64,000 nucleotides of DNA, taken from Jaenimonas drosophilae (lineage: Eukaryota > Euglenozoa > Kinetoplastea > Trypanosomatida > Trypanosomatidae). A program made the position numbers and the translations under genes. Below are positions 18,001 through 27,000 of the stretch, piece by piece (positions within the stretch are counted from its first letter, which is position 1; each line of letters begins with the position of its first letter). A model generated the notes under the pieces. The model saw nothing but the letters and a program-made list of their open reading frames with translations, was not told where the DNA came from and searched no databases. The DNA is taken from positions 1 through 64,000 of the forward strand of contig JASAON010001649.1 in NCBI GenBank assembly GCA_030849065.1, read 5' to 3'.

Positions 18001-18349
18001 CCCACCATGTCTTTTTATTACCCTTAAGCGGTTCAAATCTCAGCTGTTTCGTACAACAAAAATCAACCGCGTCGTGAGTTTGCCTCAGAGGTGTGATTTT
18101 TCACAGTTTCTGGACGCGACTGTCCGTGAAAGGACGCCGGCTATGTACTATCGCCTTCAGTCAGTCGTTTACCATAGTGGGTCATTGAGCTTCGGACACT
18201 ACACTGCTCGTGCAAGAAGAGGGGGAGCAGATGGCCAGTGGGCACATTTCAACGATGCATTCGTGACACACGAGCCTGACGACACTTTCCTGGATGATGG
18301 GGCTTTTGTACTCATGTATCAACTGGATAATGCTGACATTGAAGAGTAA
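15056..18349 (+). CDS. Ubiquitin-specific protease, peptidase C19
   Basis: A 1,097-residue deubiquitinase. The Cys box GLYNLGNTCYMNSALQCL places the catalytic cysteine at residue 468. The His box HSGSLSFGHYTA has His1048, followed by WAHFNDAFV supplying the third catalytic residue. Two CxxC pairs (CAQC; CPEC) form the structural zinc site. The N-terminal half includes a DUSP-like segment around 231-305 (WVLNPSNECQLRP, RHPCYGSFSR), as in USP4/15-type enzymes. A long insertion splits the catalytic domain, also typical of that group. All catalytic elements are intact, so the enzyme should be active. Substrates cannot be inferred. A further in-frame ATG at 15065 is also possible. Confidence 0.9.
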   Translation: MISMSTSGDVPEDQDAQISTSVSEVSDGERLIHLTVARLMADDLLPKARKLGCLSSREKFKKMRQDIESVLAEVQNEELDHGSAVVPKVTVAQIRNLLMEELKGYLHENTEHDRFGDIVRTSSGTIMQRRCEQLDTLTLSLLEAYMSSDDEIQSIKHLFAIVQVDVEAWLVSVIPLSSLLCQRSARSLLADIQEIMEHSDCKLDFFVCLRHLCRSISVDRNEAHETRGIAVPHAWLDELLQWVLNPSNECQLRPIDTFSYVIERGDGDWEVRQEDVDVVPEALFDFFSLCFGSDIRHPCYGSFSRKDQLILANPEAICRVEVSFVLPDGTRIETPCRETTVKAPLTEVIRCAFFSQSDRHDSLLSLECAICAYASLGTSEILEVRMCHNSGCVEPSDSSICSSGEVALRDLVTTPVGKFESTGDHRAIHVLGLEVHFVPSKDEQNPTTHFDLVENRGLCGLYNLGNTCYMNSALQCLSHLDAFRDGLMSLPVSEIPRAHVTTELIALLCGMWSGVNKVARAQNLKLAVSKKSNRFSGYDQEDASEFLEILLDCIHDELNLVTTRKYRQREDSDSTIAAQVLSDIYWADFLENNRSFIPPLLFQQTKTTLTCAQCSHCSVVYDSNLTLSVNIVEPPTLTMVNVHLSVDALSSCGQGSGLGSQVAPISQYVTVELSVRVAQQQDGNLYRVDVEDALNYKLRTSLTLFDSIKEVAGDDCVMEDCRDAWVCSLLCPDVLARDCGTLYAMARQRRPADNEALAKKSVQAVEVWFFAQTPGGHSLVTVEEVLIDLRSDTKSEKSVESSWCDIVVKRAQEVAEAVQKSNNVIPLYGNDVLQPEDLSPIVVTGFADPPSTIHDAPHSLSGIECGLNLGSLMSYDNITEDVIQDWVRLSAEIDAGPVRQFCVVVGDGGFGWRTQSEQFRLRHWSDRQQLWGCGSDDEKGCTLAECVESTFVREVLAGSDEWYCPECKTHREATMERSLFRLPPCLFITLKRFKSQLFRTTKINRVVSLPQRCDFSQFLDATVRERTPAMYYRLQSVVYHSGSLSFGHYTARARRGGADGQWAHFNDAFVTHEPDDTFLDDGAFVLMYQLDNADIEE

Positions 18350-18871
18350 ACGTGTTGATGCCCCCTTTGTCATTCTTTTTTTTTTTGTGTAACTGCATGT
18401 GTCCTTCGTGTGGACTGGGAGTTGCCTCTCTCTCTATCTCTCTCTCTATGCTCGTCAACATTTGTGCGGTGCTAGCGATGACGTCATTGACAAAAATGCA
18501 GAACTGGGCACACGAAATGACCGTTGCTCTCGTGTCCAATTCATGGTCGTTGCGTCTGCTCCAACTACTAACACCTACTAACTCTGACGAACACCTGTGG
18601 CTATGCTCGTGTGCTGCCGATGCACACGATTGTGGTATTTTCTGTATTCTCTTTCTCTTCATTTCGTCGTTGCATTATTAGAGCCTTGGTTTTCTTGACT
18701 TTGACCTCTTTTAGGAGAGATCAGTAAAGAAGATTGGTCTTGTCAGACTGTGGTTCATCTTACTGCACCGAGTAGGTCTGAGTTGATTCCAGTGGCGGAA
18801 TCCGAAACTGAGACACTTAGTGCAGGCTCATTCACCCAACCAACCCTCACCTACACTACCTGAAGAAGAAT
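18350..18871 (+). other. Intergenic region with pyrimidine repeats
   Basis: It contains a T-run (about 18376-18387), a (TC)n-like stretch (about 18424-18450) and another T/C-rich zone near 18640-18715. These are likely polyadenylation and trans-splicing signals between the USP and the dynein docking gene. Short open frames (for example from an ATG at 18478) lack any recognisable feature. Confidence 0.5.
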
Positions 18872-20749
18872 ATGCGAAAGTCCACGGCTGCCGGGGATGC
18901 GGATGGAGACCTCCAGCGCCGCTCCCAAATGGCGGAAAACATTGTTGGTGCCCAGGCTCACATCCTGCGTCAACAGGAGCTCATTAGAACTGTCTCGGAT
19001 GAGAATGATCGTCTCAAGAAGGAAATCGCCTCTGTCTCTGGAAAGCAGTACGACTACGTGAAGGCTGACAAGCTAGCCACGTTGCAGGGAGAGGTAGACG
19101 CCCTGGAGCGCCGCCTTCAGTACGAAAAAATGAAGAAGAACGATCTCATGAAGCGATGCCAACTGGAGCGGATAGATCTCCTTCACAGTCGCAAGATGAA
19201 GGGTGGTGTTAATGTTGAGAAGGAGCAGGCCGAAGCCGTTCAGCGGCAGGTGGACATCCTCGAGAATCGCCTGGACCAGGCTCTAGGAAAGTTCAATGAC
19301 AGCCTGTCGTACAACAAGGAATTGCGTGACCAGATTGATATCATCCGCGAGGAGCGTCGTGTATTCCAACGAGTGCACAAAAAGATGGAAGATGACCTAA
19401 AGGCAAAGAAGCGATTGATGGCCGAGCGCATCGAACAGTCCAACAAGGATATGGATGAGCGTGACGAGTACCTTCGACAGGGTGAGCAGCTGAAGCAAGG
19501 AATCGCCGAACAGCAGGAAGACTATAATGGTCAGGTGCAGGAGATGGAATCAGCGATGCTTGAAATCAAGACGCTGAGGGACGAACAAATGAACCTGCAA
19601 CTTGAGCTGGAGGCACGTCAGTATGAGTTCGAGGCTCAAATGATGGAGGCAAAGGCGGAGAAACGCACTGGAAACAATTCCGCATCTCGGCAGGCTATCG
19701 AAGATCCAGCAACGGAGGAGGAGGATGAACGTGAGCAGGCCGCAAATGCCTTGAGCGTAGACAAGGAAATCTGCACCATCACTGAAATTGTTTCACAGAT
19801 TCGTGAAGCCACTGCGGAAGAAGATCTCGACCTCCTCCGACAGGAGTACCTACGCCTCGGTGAGAGCAACTTCTCCTTGTACAAGTACATCAACGAGCTC
19901 ACGTCCACGAAGGAGAATCTCAGTGATGAGATTCGCGACATCAAGATGCTCATCGCGGAGGAGAATGACAGTGAACTTCACCAGCGTCAGCTCATCAAGA
20001 GCCTGGAGGAGAAGCTGGCCGCCACCGAGACCAAGCTGGAGCACATCCAGAACATCATAGGACAGGAACGCGACTCCTTGTCCATAGCGTTGGGCACTAC
20101 CGAAGATGTCTTTACGCACATTGGTTGCTCTGCCATGCCCAATAGCCCGTTCCTTACGGACACCTCGTGCACAGAGGCCAACCTGATGACGTTCTTGGGT
20201 ACGATTGAAGAACGCGCCACTCACATTCTCAGCGCCTATCAGCGTCGTAACCGCCTAGAGATGCACCGTCTTGAAATGGTTGCCAACAGACGTGAGGCAA
20301 CGCGACGCAACAAGGATGGATCCCGACGTGATCAGACTGCTCAGGGTGAGGACGAGGAGCGCGAAGAGTCCAACGCCACTGCGAACGCCGCCGCGGATAC
20401 CGCCCGCGCTGCCGGACAGCCACCAACACTGTCAACCGATGACCTGGACCAGCAGCTTATGCCGGTTGCGTCCACTGGACCGCAGACCAGCCACAACGCC
20501 GTCAGTGCGCAGCGATTGGTCAAGATGACCGATCTGCCCAACGCCAACTTAGGCGGTGATACGGGCTTGTTGAACGAGCTGGGAGAGGACCAGGTGGTTT
20601 CGCACGATGACATTCGCAAGCAAATGGAGCTTCGACTGATCTCCAAGCGGGAGCGCGAAGAGCGCGCCCAACGGAAAAAGAAGGAGTTGAAAGAGATGAT
20701 GACCTCCAGCCCCCGAACCAAGGTCCAGAGCCCAAAGAAGATTAAGTGA
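18872..20749 (+). CDS. Outer dynein arm docking complex protein (CCDC114/ODAD1-like)
   Basis: A 625-residue coiled-coil protein of the CCDC114/CCDC63/CCDC151 (Chlamydomonas ODA1/ODA-DC) family, which anchors outer dynein arms on axonemal doublets. Diagnostic stretches are LENRLDQALGKFNDSLSYN, LRDQIDIIREERRVFQRVHK and, after an acidic linker, EDLDLLRQEYLRLGESNFSL then YKYINELTSTKENL. Coiled coil covers about 20-265 and 300-420. The last 150 residues are low-complexity (Ala, Arg, Gln) with a basic tail ending SPKKIK. Assignment to the family is strong; which docking subunit it is (ODAD1 or ODAD3) is less certain. Its codon use is more C/G-ending than the genes before it. Confidence 0.8.
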   Translation: MRKSTAAGDADGDLQRRSQMAENIVGAQAHILRQQELIRTVSDENDRLKKEIASVSGKQYDYVKADKLATLQGEVDALERRLQYEKMKKNDLMKRCQLERIDLLHSRKMKGGVNVEKEQAEAVQRQVDILENRLDQALGKFNDSLSYNKELRDQIDIIREERRVFQRVHKKMEDDLKAKKRLMAERIEQSNKDMDERDEYLRQGEQLKQGIAEQQEDYNGQVQEMESAMLEIKTLRDEQMNLQLELEARQYEFEAQMMEAKAEKRTGNNSASRQAIEDPATEEEDEREQAANALSVDKEICTITEIVSQIREATAEEDLDLLRQEYLRLGESNFSLYKYINELTSTKENLSDEIRDIKMLIAEENDSELHQRQLIKSLEEKLAATETKLEHIQNIIGQERDSLSIALGTTEDVFTHIGCSAMPNSPFLTDTSCTEANLMTFLGTIEERATHILSAYQRRNRLEMHRLEMVANRREATRRNKDGSRRDQTAQGEDEEREESNATANAAADTARAAGQPPTLSTDDLDQQLMPVASTGPQTSHNAVSAQRLVKMTDLPNANLGGDTGLLNELGEDQVVSHDDIRKQMELRLISKREREERAQRKKKELKEMMTSSPRTKVQSPKKIK

Positions 20750-21560
20750 GGGAACTGTCGAAGCAAAGCAGCAGTTGCGTTGATGCTGCTCGAGGAGGAT
20801 GCCTTCACTGCCATTCTTCTGTTCTTGAGCTAGAATCATGGAGAGCGAATCGACCCCTCTTACACATTTCCATGTGCGCACAACTTTTTGTCTGTGTCAG
20901 GCCCGTTTTTTTGTTCTGGAGGTGTGCTCTCTCCGACGTGCACCATTGAGCTCATGTGAACGTACTCTGGGAGGCTAAAGGTACGCTCATGACAGCCTCC
21001 TGGGCTTTAGACACAGGACCCACCACTACCCCGTTAGGACACATCCGGAGTCACCCACACTTCATGCTCACTTTAATCCACGATGCGGAGGACAGCGAGT
21101 GGTGGAATAAGTATGCAGGAATGTAGTTTTTGATGTTTTGCTTTTGGAGGTGTCTGTACCTTCATGATGTATCAGATGAGTTAAATGAGCAGCAGCGAGA
21201 GAATGCTGCGCTAGGAGATTGGAGATGATGTGGATCGGCACCTCACGTTGAGGTGTGAATATCACCCGTTATGGGAAGAGATTCTTCAAGGACTTGCGCT
21301 TTTATTTAATCGTTGGCTGCAGTGATGTGGATGTAAAAAAATGGTGGAGAGGGCATTCTGTGCTCTGGAACAAGTCAGGAAGTATGATGCAAATCAGTAC
21401 TTTCTGTTTTTCTCGAACACCTGGTGATTTTCCTTCCCTGCTTCCATTCCTGCTTGTTCTTTTCTTCTTGTGTTCTTTTTTTTCTTCTTCGTGTGACCTG
21501 TGACGCCGTCGAACAACAACTAGCCCAGGTGTTGTCTACATTACATTCATAGCCAGAAAA
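20750..21560 (+). other. Long intergenic region with hairpin potential
   Basis: No supported gene lies in these 811 bases. A perfect seven-base inverted repeat, GGAGGCT (20970-20976) and AGCCTCC (20994-21000), flanks a 17-base loop, and a second pair (ctaaag/ctttag) overlaps it. A strong pyrimidine run at about 21425-21490 probably directs trans-splicing of the alpha-SNAP mRNA. No tRNA box or convincing C/D snoRNA boxes were found by eye. Confidence 0.4.
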
Positions 21561-22430
21561 ATGGAGGCGGAAGGTGATGCCCTTATGGCAAAGGCAGAGG
21601 CCAAACAAAAGCCAGTGCTATTCTTTTTTTCTAGCGAGGCCAACGTTGACAAGGCACATGGCTTGTACCTACAAGCTGCGACGAAGTTCAAGGCAGCAGG
21701 AAACTTCCAAAAGGCCGGCCTTGCCTATCACAAGGCTGCACTCATTTCTCAGAAGTCCAAGAATGAGGGCGAGCAAGCCTTTGAACTGGAGGAGGCAGGT
21801 AAAGCCTATGTCAAGGCTGGCGATATTGATGCAGCAGTCAAGCAGTACGAGCTGGTGGTCAACATGCATGATGCGAATCACAAGCTTCAGAATGCCGCCA
21901 AGGCATGTGTGTCTCTGGGTGAGATAACCGAAGGCACACCGGCATCAGTGGAGTGGTACCAGTGCGCCGTGAAGTACTACCGTGCCCAAGGATCGAAGGT
22001 GACGGCATATGAGATCATGCAGCGGATTGCACAAGCAAAGGCAAGGCTTGGCGATGCCGAAGGCGCGCGCGATTTGTATGACCAGCTGGGCCGCGAATCA
22101 CTCGATGATCGCGTCATGCGCGGAAATGCTAGAAAACACTTCTTTTTTGCCCTCGTGTGTGAGATTGCCTTGATTTCACAGGACAATGTCTCGGAGGGGG
22201 TTGCGTGTCTCAGCGAGCATTTTCAGGAGTTTCAAAACCTTGACACTCAGTTCAACGGCCACACACGAGAGCATATGCTTATCAGTGCGCTGGTGGCGGC
22301 AATCTCTGACGGCAGCGAGGAAGATTATGAGAAGGCTGTTATGGAGTACGGCAAAATTTGCCCTCTGGAGGCTGTGCAGCGTGAGCAGCTAAAGAAGGGA
22401 AAACTTCTGACGGAGGCCAGCATTCGGTGA
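21561..22430 (+). CDS. SNAP: Alpha-SNAP (Sec17)
   Basis: A 289-residue protein made of TPR-like helical hairpins, the family's usual length (about 290). It links NSF to SNARE complexes so they can be disassembled after membrane fusion. Family signatures include KAHGLYLQAATKFKAAGNF, AGLAYHKAALI, AFELEEAGKAYVK and the helix pair LGEITEGTPASVEWYQCAVKYY. An N-terminal loop (residues 20-27, VLFFFSSE) is more hydrophobic than usual and sits where alpha-SNAP contacts membranes. The C-terminus, which normally stimulates NSF with a Leu near the end, reads KGKLLTEASIR. Gamma-SNAP is a weaker alternative. Confidence 0.88.
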   Translation: MEAEGDALMAKAEAKQKPVLFFFSSEANVDKAHGLYLQAATKFKAAGNFQKAGLAYHKAALISQKSKNEGEQAFELEEAGKAYVKAGDIDAAVKQYELVVNMHDANHKLQNAAKACVSLGEITEGTPASVEWYQCAVKYYRAQGSKVTAYEIMQRIAQAKARLGDAEGARDLYDQLGRESLDDRVMRGNARKHFFFALVCEIALISQDNVSEGVACLSEHFQEFQNLDTQFNGHTREHMLISALVAAISDGSEEDYEKAVMEYGKICPLEAVQREQLKKGKLLTEASIR

Positions 22431-22669
22431 TGATCTGAAGCTGCTTCACGATGAGATTTGGTCTCAATGTGGCGATTGGTGCGTATCGCACACAACCATA
22501 TCTCATAGATGAGATTCTGCATTTACGGATGGGGCAGATATTTTCACCTACCTGAAACCATCATGTCAGTTGGAAGAACGCTGGCTTCATTGTGAAGGCG
22601 CGCACCCACGCCCTTCACATTTATTGTTTCTTCAACTATGCCAATCATCTTTACTCTTATTACAAACAG

Positions 22670-22690
22670 CCCCCCCCCCCCCCACAACAG
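22670..22690 (+). promoter_or_regulatory. Poly-C tract and spliced-leader acceptor, TFIIH p34 gene
   Basis: A run of 14 C residues (22670-22683) is followed by 'acaacag', with the AG at 22689-22690, seven bases before the ATG at 22697. A T-rich stretch precedes it. An all-C tract is an unusual version of the polypyrimidine signal. Confidence 0.5.
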
Positions 22691-22696
22691 CTTCAC

Positions 22697-23743
22697 ATGA
22701 TTCCTTTTGTGTGCATACTGCACTCCAATAGTGCCGAGTACGACCCTGAGATGGTTGGAAATGCTCTGCAGTGTATATCTGCCGTCTTTCACAGCGTCTC
22801 TGCCAATTCCTCTGACTTCATTCCATCAATTGCGGTTCTCCGTGCCGACCCCCAAGTCGGAGTGCAGTACCTCTATTCTTCCCGTAGCCCCAATGGCAGT
22901 CTGCCACAGGCTGGATCATCTGACGTGTGCTACGCACCGTTTGTGGATGAGGCGGCTGCGACTGAGGCGTCAAATGGCAAGAGGCCGGATAGAGCACTAC
23001 CACACGCCTTGAGGGCCCGATCTCTCGCATCCCTTCGGCGAAGCGTTCTTGAAGGAGTTGCAGCAACCACAGAGGCAGAGAAATCATCCATGAGTAGCGG
23101 AGATCAACCACCACAGCAATCCGACTCATGGAGCAGCGTCGGTGGCGCACTTCTCACTTCACTGTGCTTTATTCATTCTCTGGGCGGTGTCCTGGGGGCA
23201 ACTTCAACGCACGCGCATCAAAGTTTAGTGAGCCAGATGGGTTCCTCTGGCCACAAGGCAGTCATTGCCATTTTCAGCAACTGTATTGATTCGTCACCAG
23301 TTCAAATGAGCACCGAGTGCGCTATATCCACCGCTGCACTTGCGTTAATGAAGATGAAGGCAACGGTGTCTTGCTTTGGAGCTTCTGTGTCGACGCTCGG
23401 CTTAGGTGCGCCAGGTGGTGCACGATTGTGTGCCCTCTCCGGAGCGTTTTTGGGTGTTGCAGCTCAGCGTTTTGCCATGAAGGATCTTGGAACCATGCTG
23501 GATTTCGCGCAGGCGAGCCAGGAGGCTGCTTCAGAGGTGAATGAGTATGCTCCAGTGGCAAAAGAACGATTGTGCCGTCAGTTTGTTCTGCAACCTTCCA
23601 TGATGGGACGTAACGGTCAATCTCCTTCAGCAGGTAGTTTTGGGTGGCTGTGCCCGAGCTGCATGGGAGTTAGTTACCGAGAGGACGTCACTCCACATCA
23701 ACGAAGTTCTGCCTTTCCTTGCCCCTTTTGCCAAGAGGTATGA
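22697..23743 (+). CDS. TFIIH core subunit p34 / Tfb4
   Basis: A 348-residue protein with the layout of the Tfb4/GTF2H3 subunit of TFIIH, which acts in transcription initiation and nucleotide excision repair. The vWA-like fold starts at IPFVCILHSNSAEYDP and continues through GALLTSLCFIHSLGG, then HKAVIAIFSNCIDSS and ATVSCFGASV. The C-terminal zinc-binding module has WLCPSCMGVSY and FPCPFCQEV, corresponding to the CxxC pairs of human p34. A Ser/Gln-rich insertion (about 130-165) lengthens the first half. The frame is open upstream without an ATG, and 22697 lies just after a predicted acceptor. Trypanosome TFIIH is known to contain a p34 subunit. Confidence 0.75.
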   Translation: MIPFVCILHSNSAEYDPEMVGNALQCISAVFHSVSANSSDFIPSIAVLRADPQVGVQYLYSSRSPNGSLPQAGSSDVCYAPFVDEAAATEASNGKRPDRALPHALRARSLASLRRSVLEGVAATTEAEKSSMSSGDQPPQQSDSWSSVGGALLTSLCFIHSLGGVLGATSTHAHQSLVSQMGSSGHKAVIAIFSNCIDSSPVQMSTECAISTAALALMKMKATVSCFGASVSTLGLGAPGGARLCALSGAFLGVAAQRFAMKDLGTMLDFAQASQEAASEVNEYAPVAKERLCRQFVLQPSMMGRNGQSPSAGSFGWLCPSCMGVSYREDVTPHQRSSAFPCPFCQEV

Positions 23744-23935
23744 TTGAATCTGGAGGAGCTCGATCGTTCTCCGTTACCTCTCACCAGTCACTGTCATTGT
23801 TCCGCCTCATGTATTGGAGAAGCTTTATGTGTGGTGATTCACTCAGATGCTGTTGTTATCTCTTCGCCATTCGTACCTTTTTTTTTTTGATTGCTGCCTT
23901 GGTGACGTCAAGGGAGTTAGTTCTCCATTTTTCCT

Positions 23936-24010
23936 AGGTAAGCATACACTGAGCTCACCTTGGTTTACACGTTCTATTTCATTCTTTGTTGCAAAATATC
24001 AATTCACCAG
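23936..24010 (+). promoter_or_regulatory. Predicted spliced-leader acceptors, giant PAS gene
   Basis: Two candidate acceptors precede the ATG at 24033: 'tttttcctag' ending at 23937 and 'caattcaccag' ending at 24010. Both lie downstream of an in-frame ATG at 23847, which argues for the later start. Confidence 0.5.
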
Positions 24011-24032
24011 CAACGAAGGTAGTGGAGGCATC

Positions 24033-27000
24033 ATGGAGCACTACGGAAGAGTAGACGAGTCCACAGTTTCCGATGCCGACGTCGCGGAGGAGGCGAATGT
24101 GGAGGTTCTCAATCACCTCTATCCGCTGTTGGATGACATGGAGGTTAATTGGCCCTCCATCTTAGTCGAGTTGGGCATCGTTCTGGAACTAGCCCAGCAG
24201 TTTTCTTTGGTATTCAACAAGAGCTTCACTTATGGAGCCATTCTTCGGGGTATCTCCATCCCACTGTACTTTCTGATTCTACCATTTTGGGACACCAAGT
24301 ACGATGTACACTACACCTACACCCTGGACAAGATTCTCTTCTGGATCTTGTTTGCGGGAGTCACCATACTGGTGATCCTTCTGGTGGCATGCGGACTGAC
24401 TAGGAGGAACAGTGGAAAGTTCTTCACGACCACCCGGCTGGCAACCTACACCATGATTGGACCGCTGTTCCTTCCGCAGCTGCATGAGTTCTTGTCACTC
24501 ATGGTGTGTGATCAGGGGTATCTGGATGGCACACGCCGCTTAACCTCCTATCCAGAACAGCAGTGCTTCCAAGGAGATGTTTTCTGGACGATTATGTTTG
24601 CAGCGGGCGTCCTGGGCTCGCTCTTCATTTTCATCCCAAAATTTGTCATCACCATGGCCGTTTTTGACGATCATCCACTCTCCGATAGCCTGCGAGCTCG
24701 CACCCACAACGTGGTGGAGTTCTGGATGCTGTCCTATGAGATCATAGCTGCCGTTCTCTACCACTTACTCACGGGCATTGGGCAGCGAGAAACCTTTGCT
24801 GGTCTTTTTGCTGCCGGTTCGTTCTTCATGGCCCTTCTGCATATCTTCTACCTACCATTTATGCAGCAGCGTATCAATCGAATTCGAGTAGTAGGCCTTG
24901 CCTGCCTCTTCTACTGCAATCTCGTGAATGTGTTGGTTCTTCACGCGGCGAATAGCTCCCCTCTGTATGACGGGTCCAACAATTGGGATGCTGTGGTGAT
25001 CATTCCTGGCGTGCTGTTGGTGGGCGTGCTGAGCTACCGCTTGGCTGATTGGAGAATCTCCTTGGATTTTCGCAGAGATATTCAGCGCGCGCAACATGGT
25101 GAGGTGCGGGCCGGAAAGTATCGCCGACGCATGCTATTCCCGCACTACCTTCCCCTTGATGAGCGTACTGAATTCACGGAAGAAAACGTGCTCGTTCATG
25201 GCACCAACTGCACGGCCGCGAATAGCGGCACGCTGGATCATGCAGGGCAGAATAGCCGCTCCAACTTCAGCGAGGCCTTCATGAAGCGAGACCAAATCGA
25301 CGAGCTTACGGATTTTACACTGGCGTGCTACGTGGAGAAGATTTACGTTCCGAGTGACGTTGAACTGAGCAATCGCTTTGTTCGGGCCTTTGCCGTCACC
25401 ACCTCCAATGTGCCGTCGGAACAGGTACTGGGCTTTGCCTCGCGCATCTACGCCAAGGGCTTGAACCGTTTTGTGCGGGATAAGTGGCTCATGCTTCAGT
25501 TCGCCACCTTCCTCTGCTCCTTCACGTCACGTTTGAACCCCACAGCCCAACGTCTCTGTGAGGACCTCTCCCTCTGTGAACTGAGCCCAGTCCTGGCCTA
25601 CCGACTTCACCGTCGAGTCCTCTCCATCAACTTGGCAGTTCGCCGTCGCCAACGGGCCTACCGCAAGGCTCTGAGCAAGGCCTTGGCGCTGCACAAGGAA
25701 ACCCTCATCAACGTTAACAACTTTTGGAAGCAACTCAAGGTGGATCAGGTGGGTGTCTCGCATCTAGGACTGACGGCGGGCATCATTGTGGATGGCTGCT
25801 ACAGCGGCATGAAGTTCTACTCCAAGGCCATCACGGAGAGCGTGGACACCTACTCCCTCATTCGCTATGCACAGTTCTTGGATGATGTTGTGCTCGACGC
25901 GGAGTCCGCGGAGAACACGAGAGAGCTTGCCATTGACCTCATTGAGAAGCGAGAGAGCGGCCTACTCAGCGACAACAGCATTCCGGCTCTACAGATGGAT
26001 CACAGCTATCAAATCGAGGCCAAGTACAGCAGGTTTTCACGTTCACTCCGGGTCTTTGTTGGCTGTCTGTGTGCGGTGCTCTTTCTTCTCATGGCAGGAT
26101 TTCTGGGTGTTCTCATCGCCAACGAGGTGAACAATGAAAAGGTGCTCAATCGTGTGGAGAGTGCGAGTCTGTGTCGCTTCTACACCATGCGCACGCTCTT
26201 CTCTGCCAATGTGGCGATGCAGTCGTCAACCGTGGCGCCGATTTGGCAGACGCTGGAGTCTGATCTGACTCAGCTACGCATCGCCAACGCGGCCATTACC
26301 TACGGCAGTGAGAAGTCCATGTACAGCAAAGTGGTGGACATCATGAAGCAGCCCTACTACTCCTACTTCTACCCGCAGCTGGGACAGTTTGAGGGCATGG
26401 GCCTGTGGAGAGCTGGCGAACAGTACATATCTGCATTGGAGTCCATGGTACTTACACAGTCAACTGCCGCGGATCGCGCTGCGGCGTACTCGTTGATCAC
26501 AAGCAATGAGCTGAATGGCGCCGCAGCAGCGTACAATGACTCCTTGACGGTATTTCTCGCGGAGGCCTCCAGCAGCGTTCGTGCCTACTCTGTTGCCATT
26601 TCCATTCTCTACGTGGCCTCACTGGCATTCGCCACCGTTGTGTTCTTCATCCTCCGCTTCTACCTGGCTCGCATCAGTGGCTCTCGATTGTCCACCTTGG
26701 GTCTGTTCCGTCTCATTCCCCGTGTAGCCCTCGCGGATATTGTTCGAAAGATGTCCGATCGGATTGAAAACTTTGAGGCACCGGACCCCGTCTTTGAAGG
26801 GATGCTGATGGAGCGAGGCATGAAGCAGGAACCGGTTGGGAACCACACCGAGATCACCGCCACCACCTCCAAGATGGAGACCACAGAGCAGAAGACCGTC
26901 AACTTCGCACCACCACAGAGCAACGTGGTGAGTGGTGATGCGTCCGCTGCGGATCGCACGGCTGCTGCGGATGAGGATTCTGCCATCGAAGGTAGTACCT

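Noticed and set aside
18478..18681. 67-codon frame after a CT-rich run
   Set aside because: It could be a small gene, but composition is Cys/Leu-rich as expected from T/C-rich DNA and no homology is recognised.
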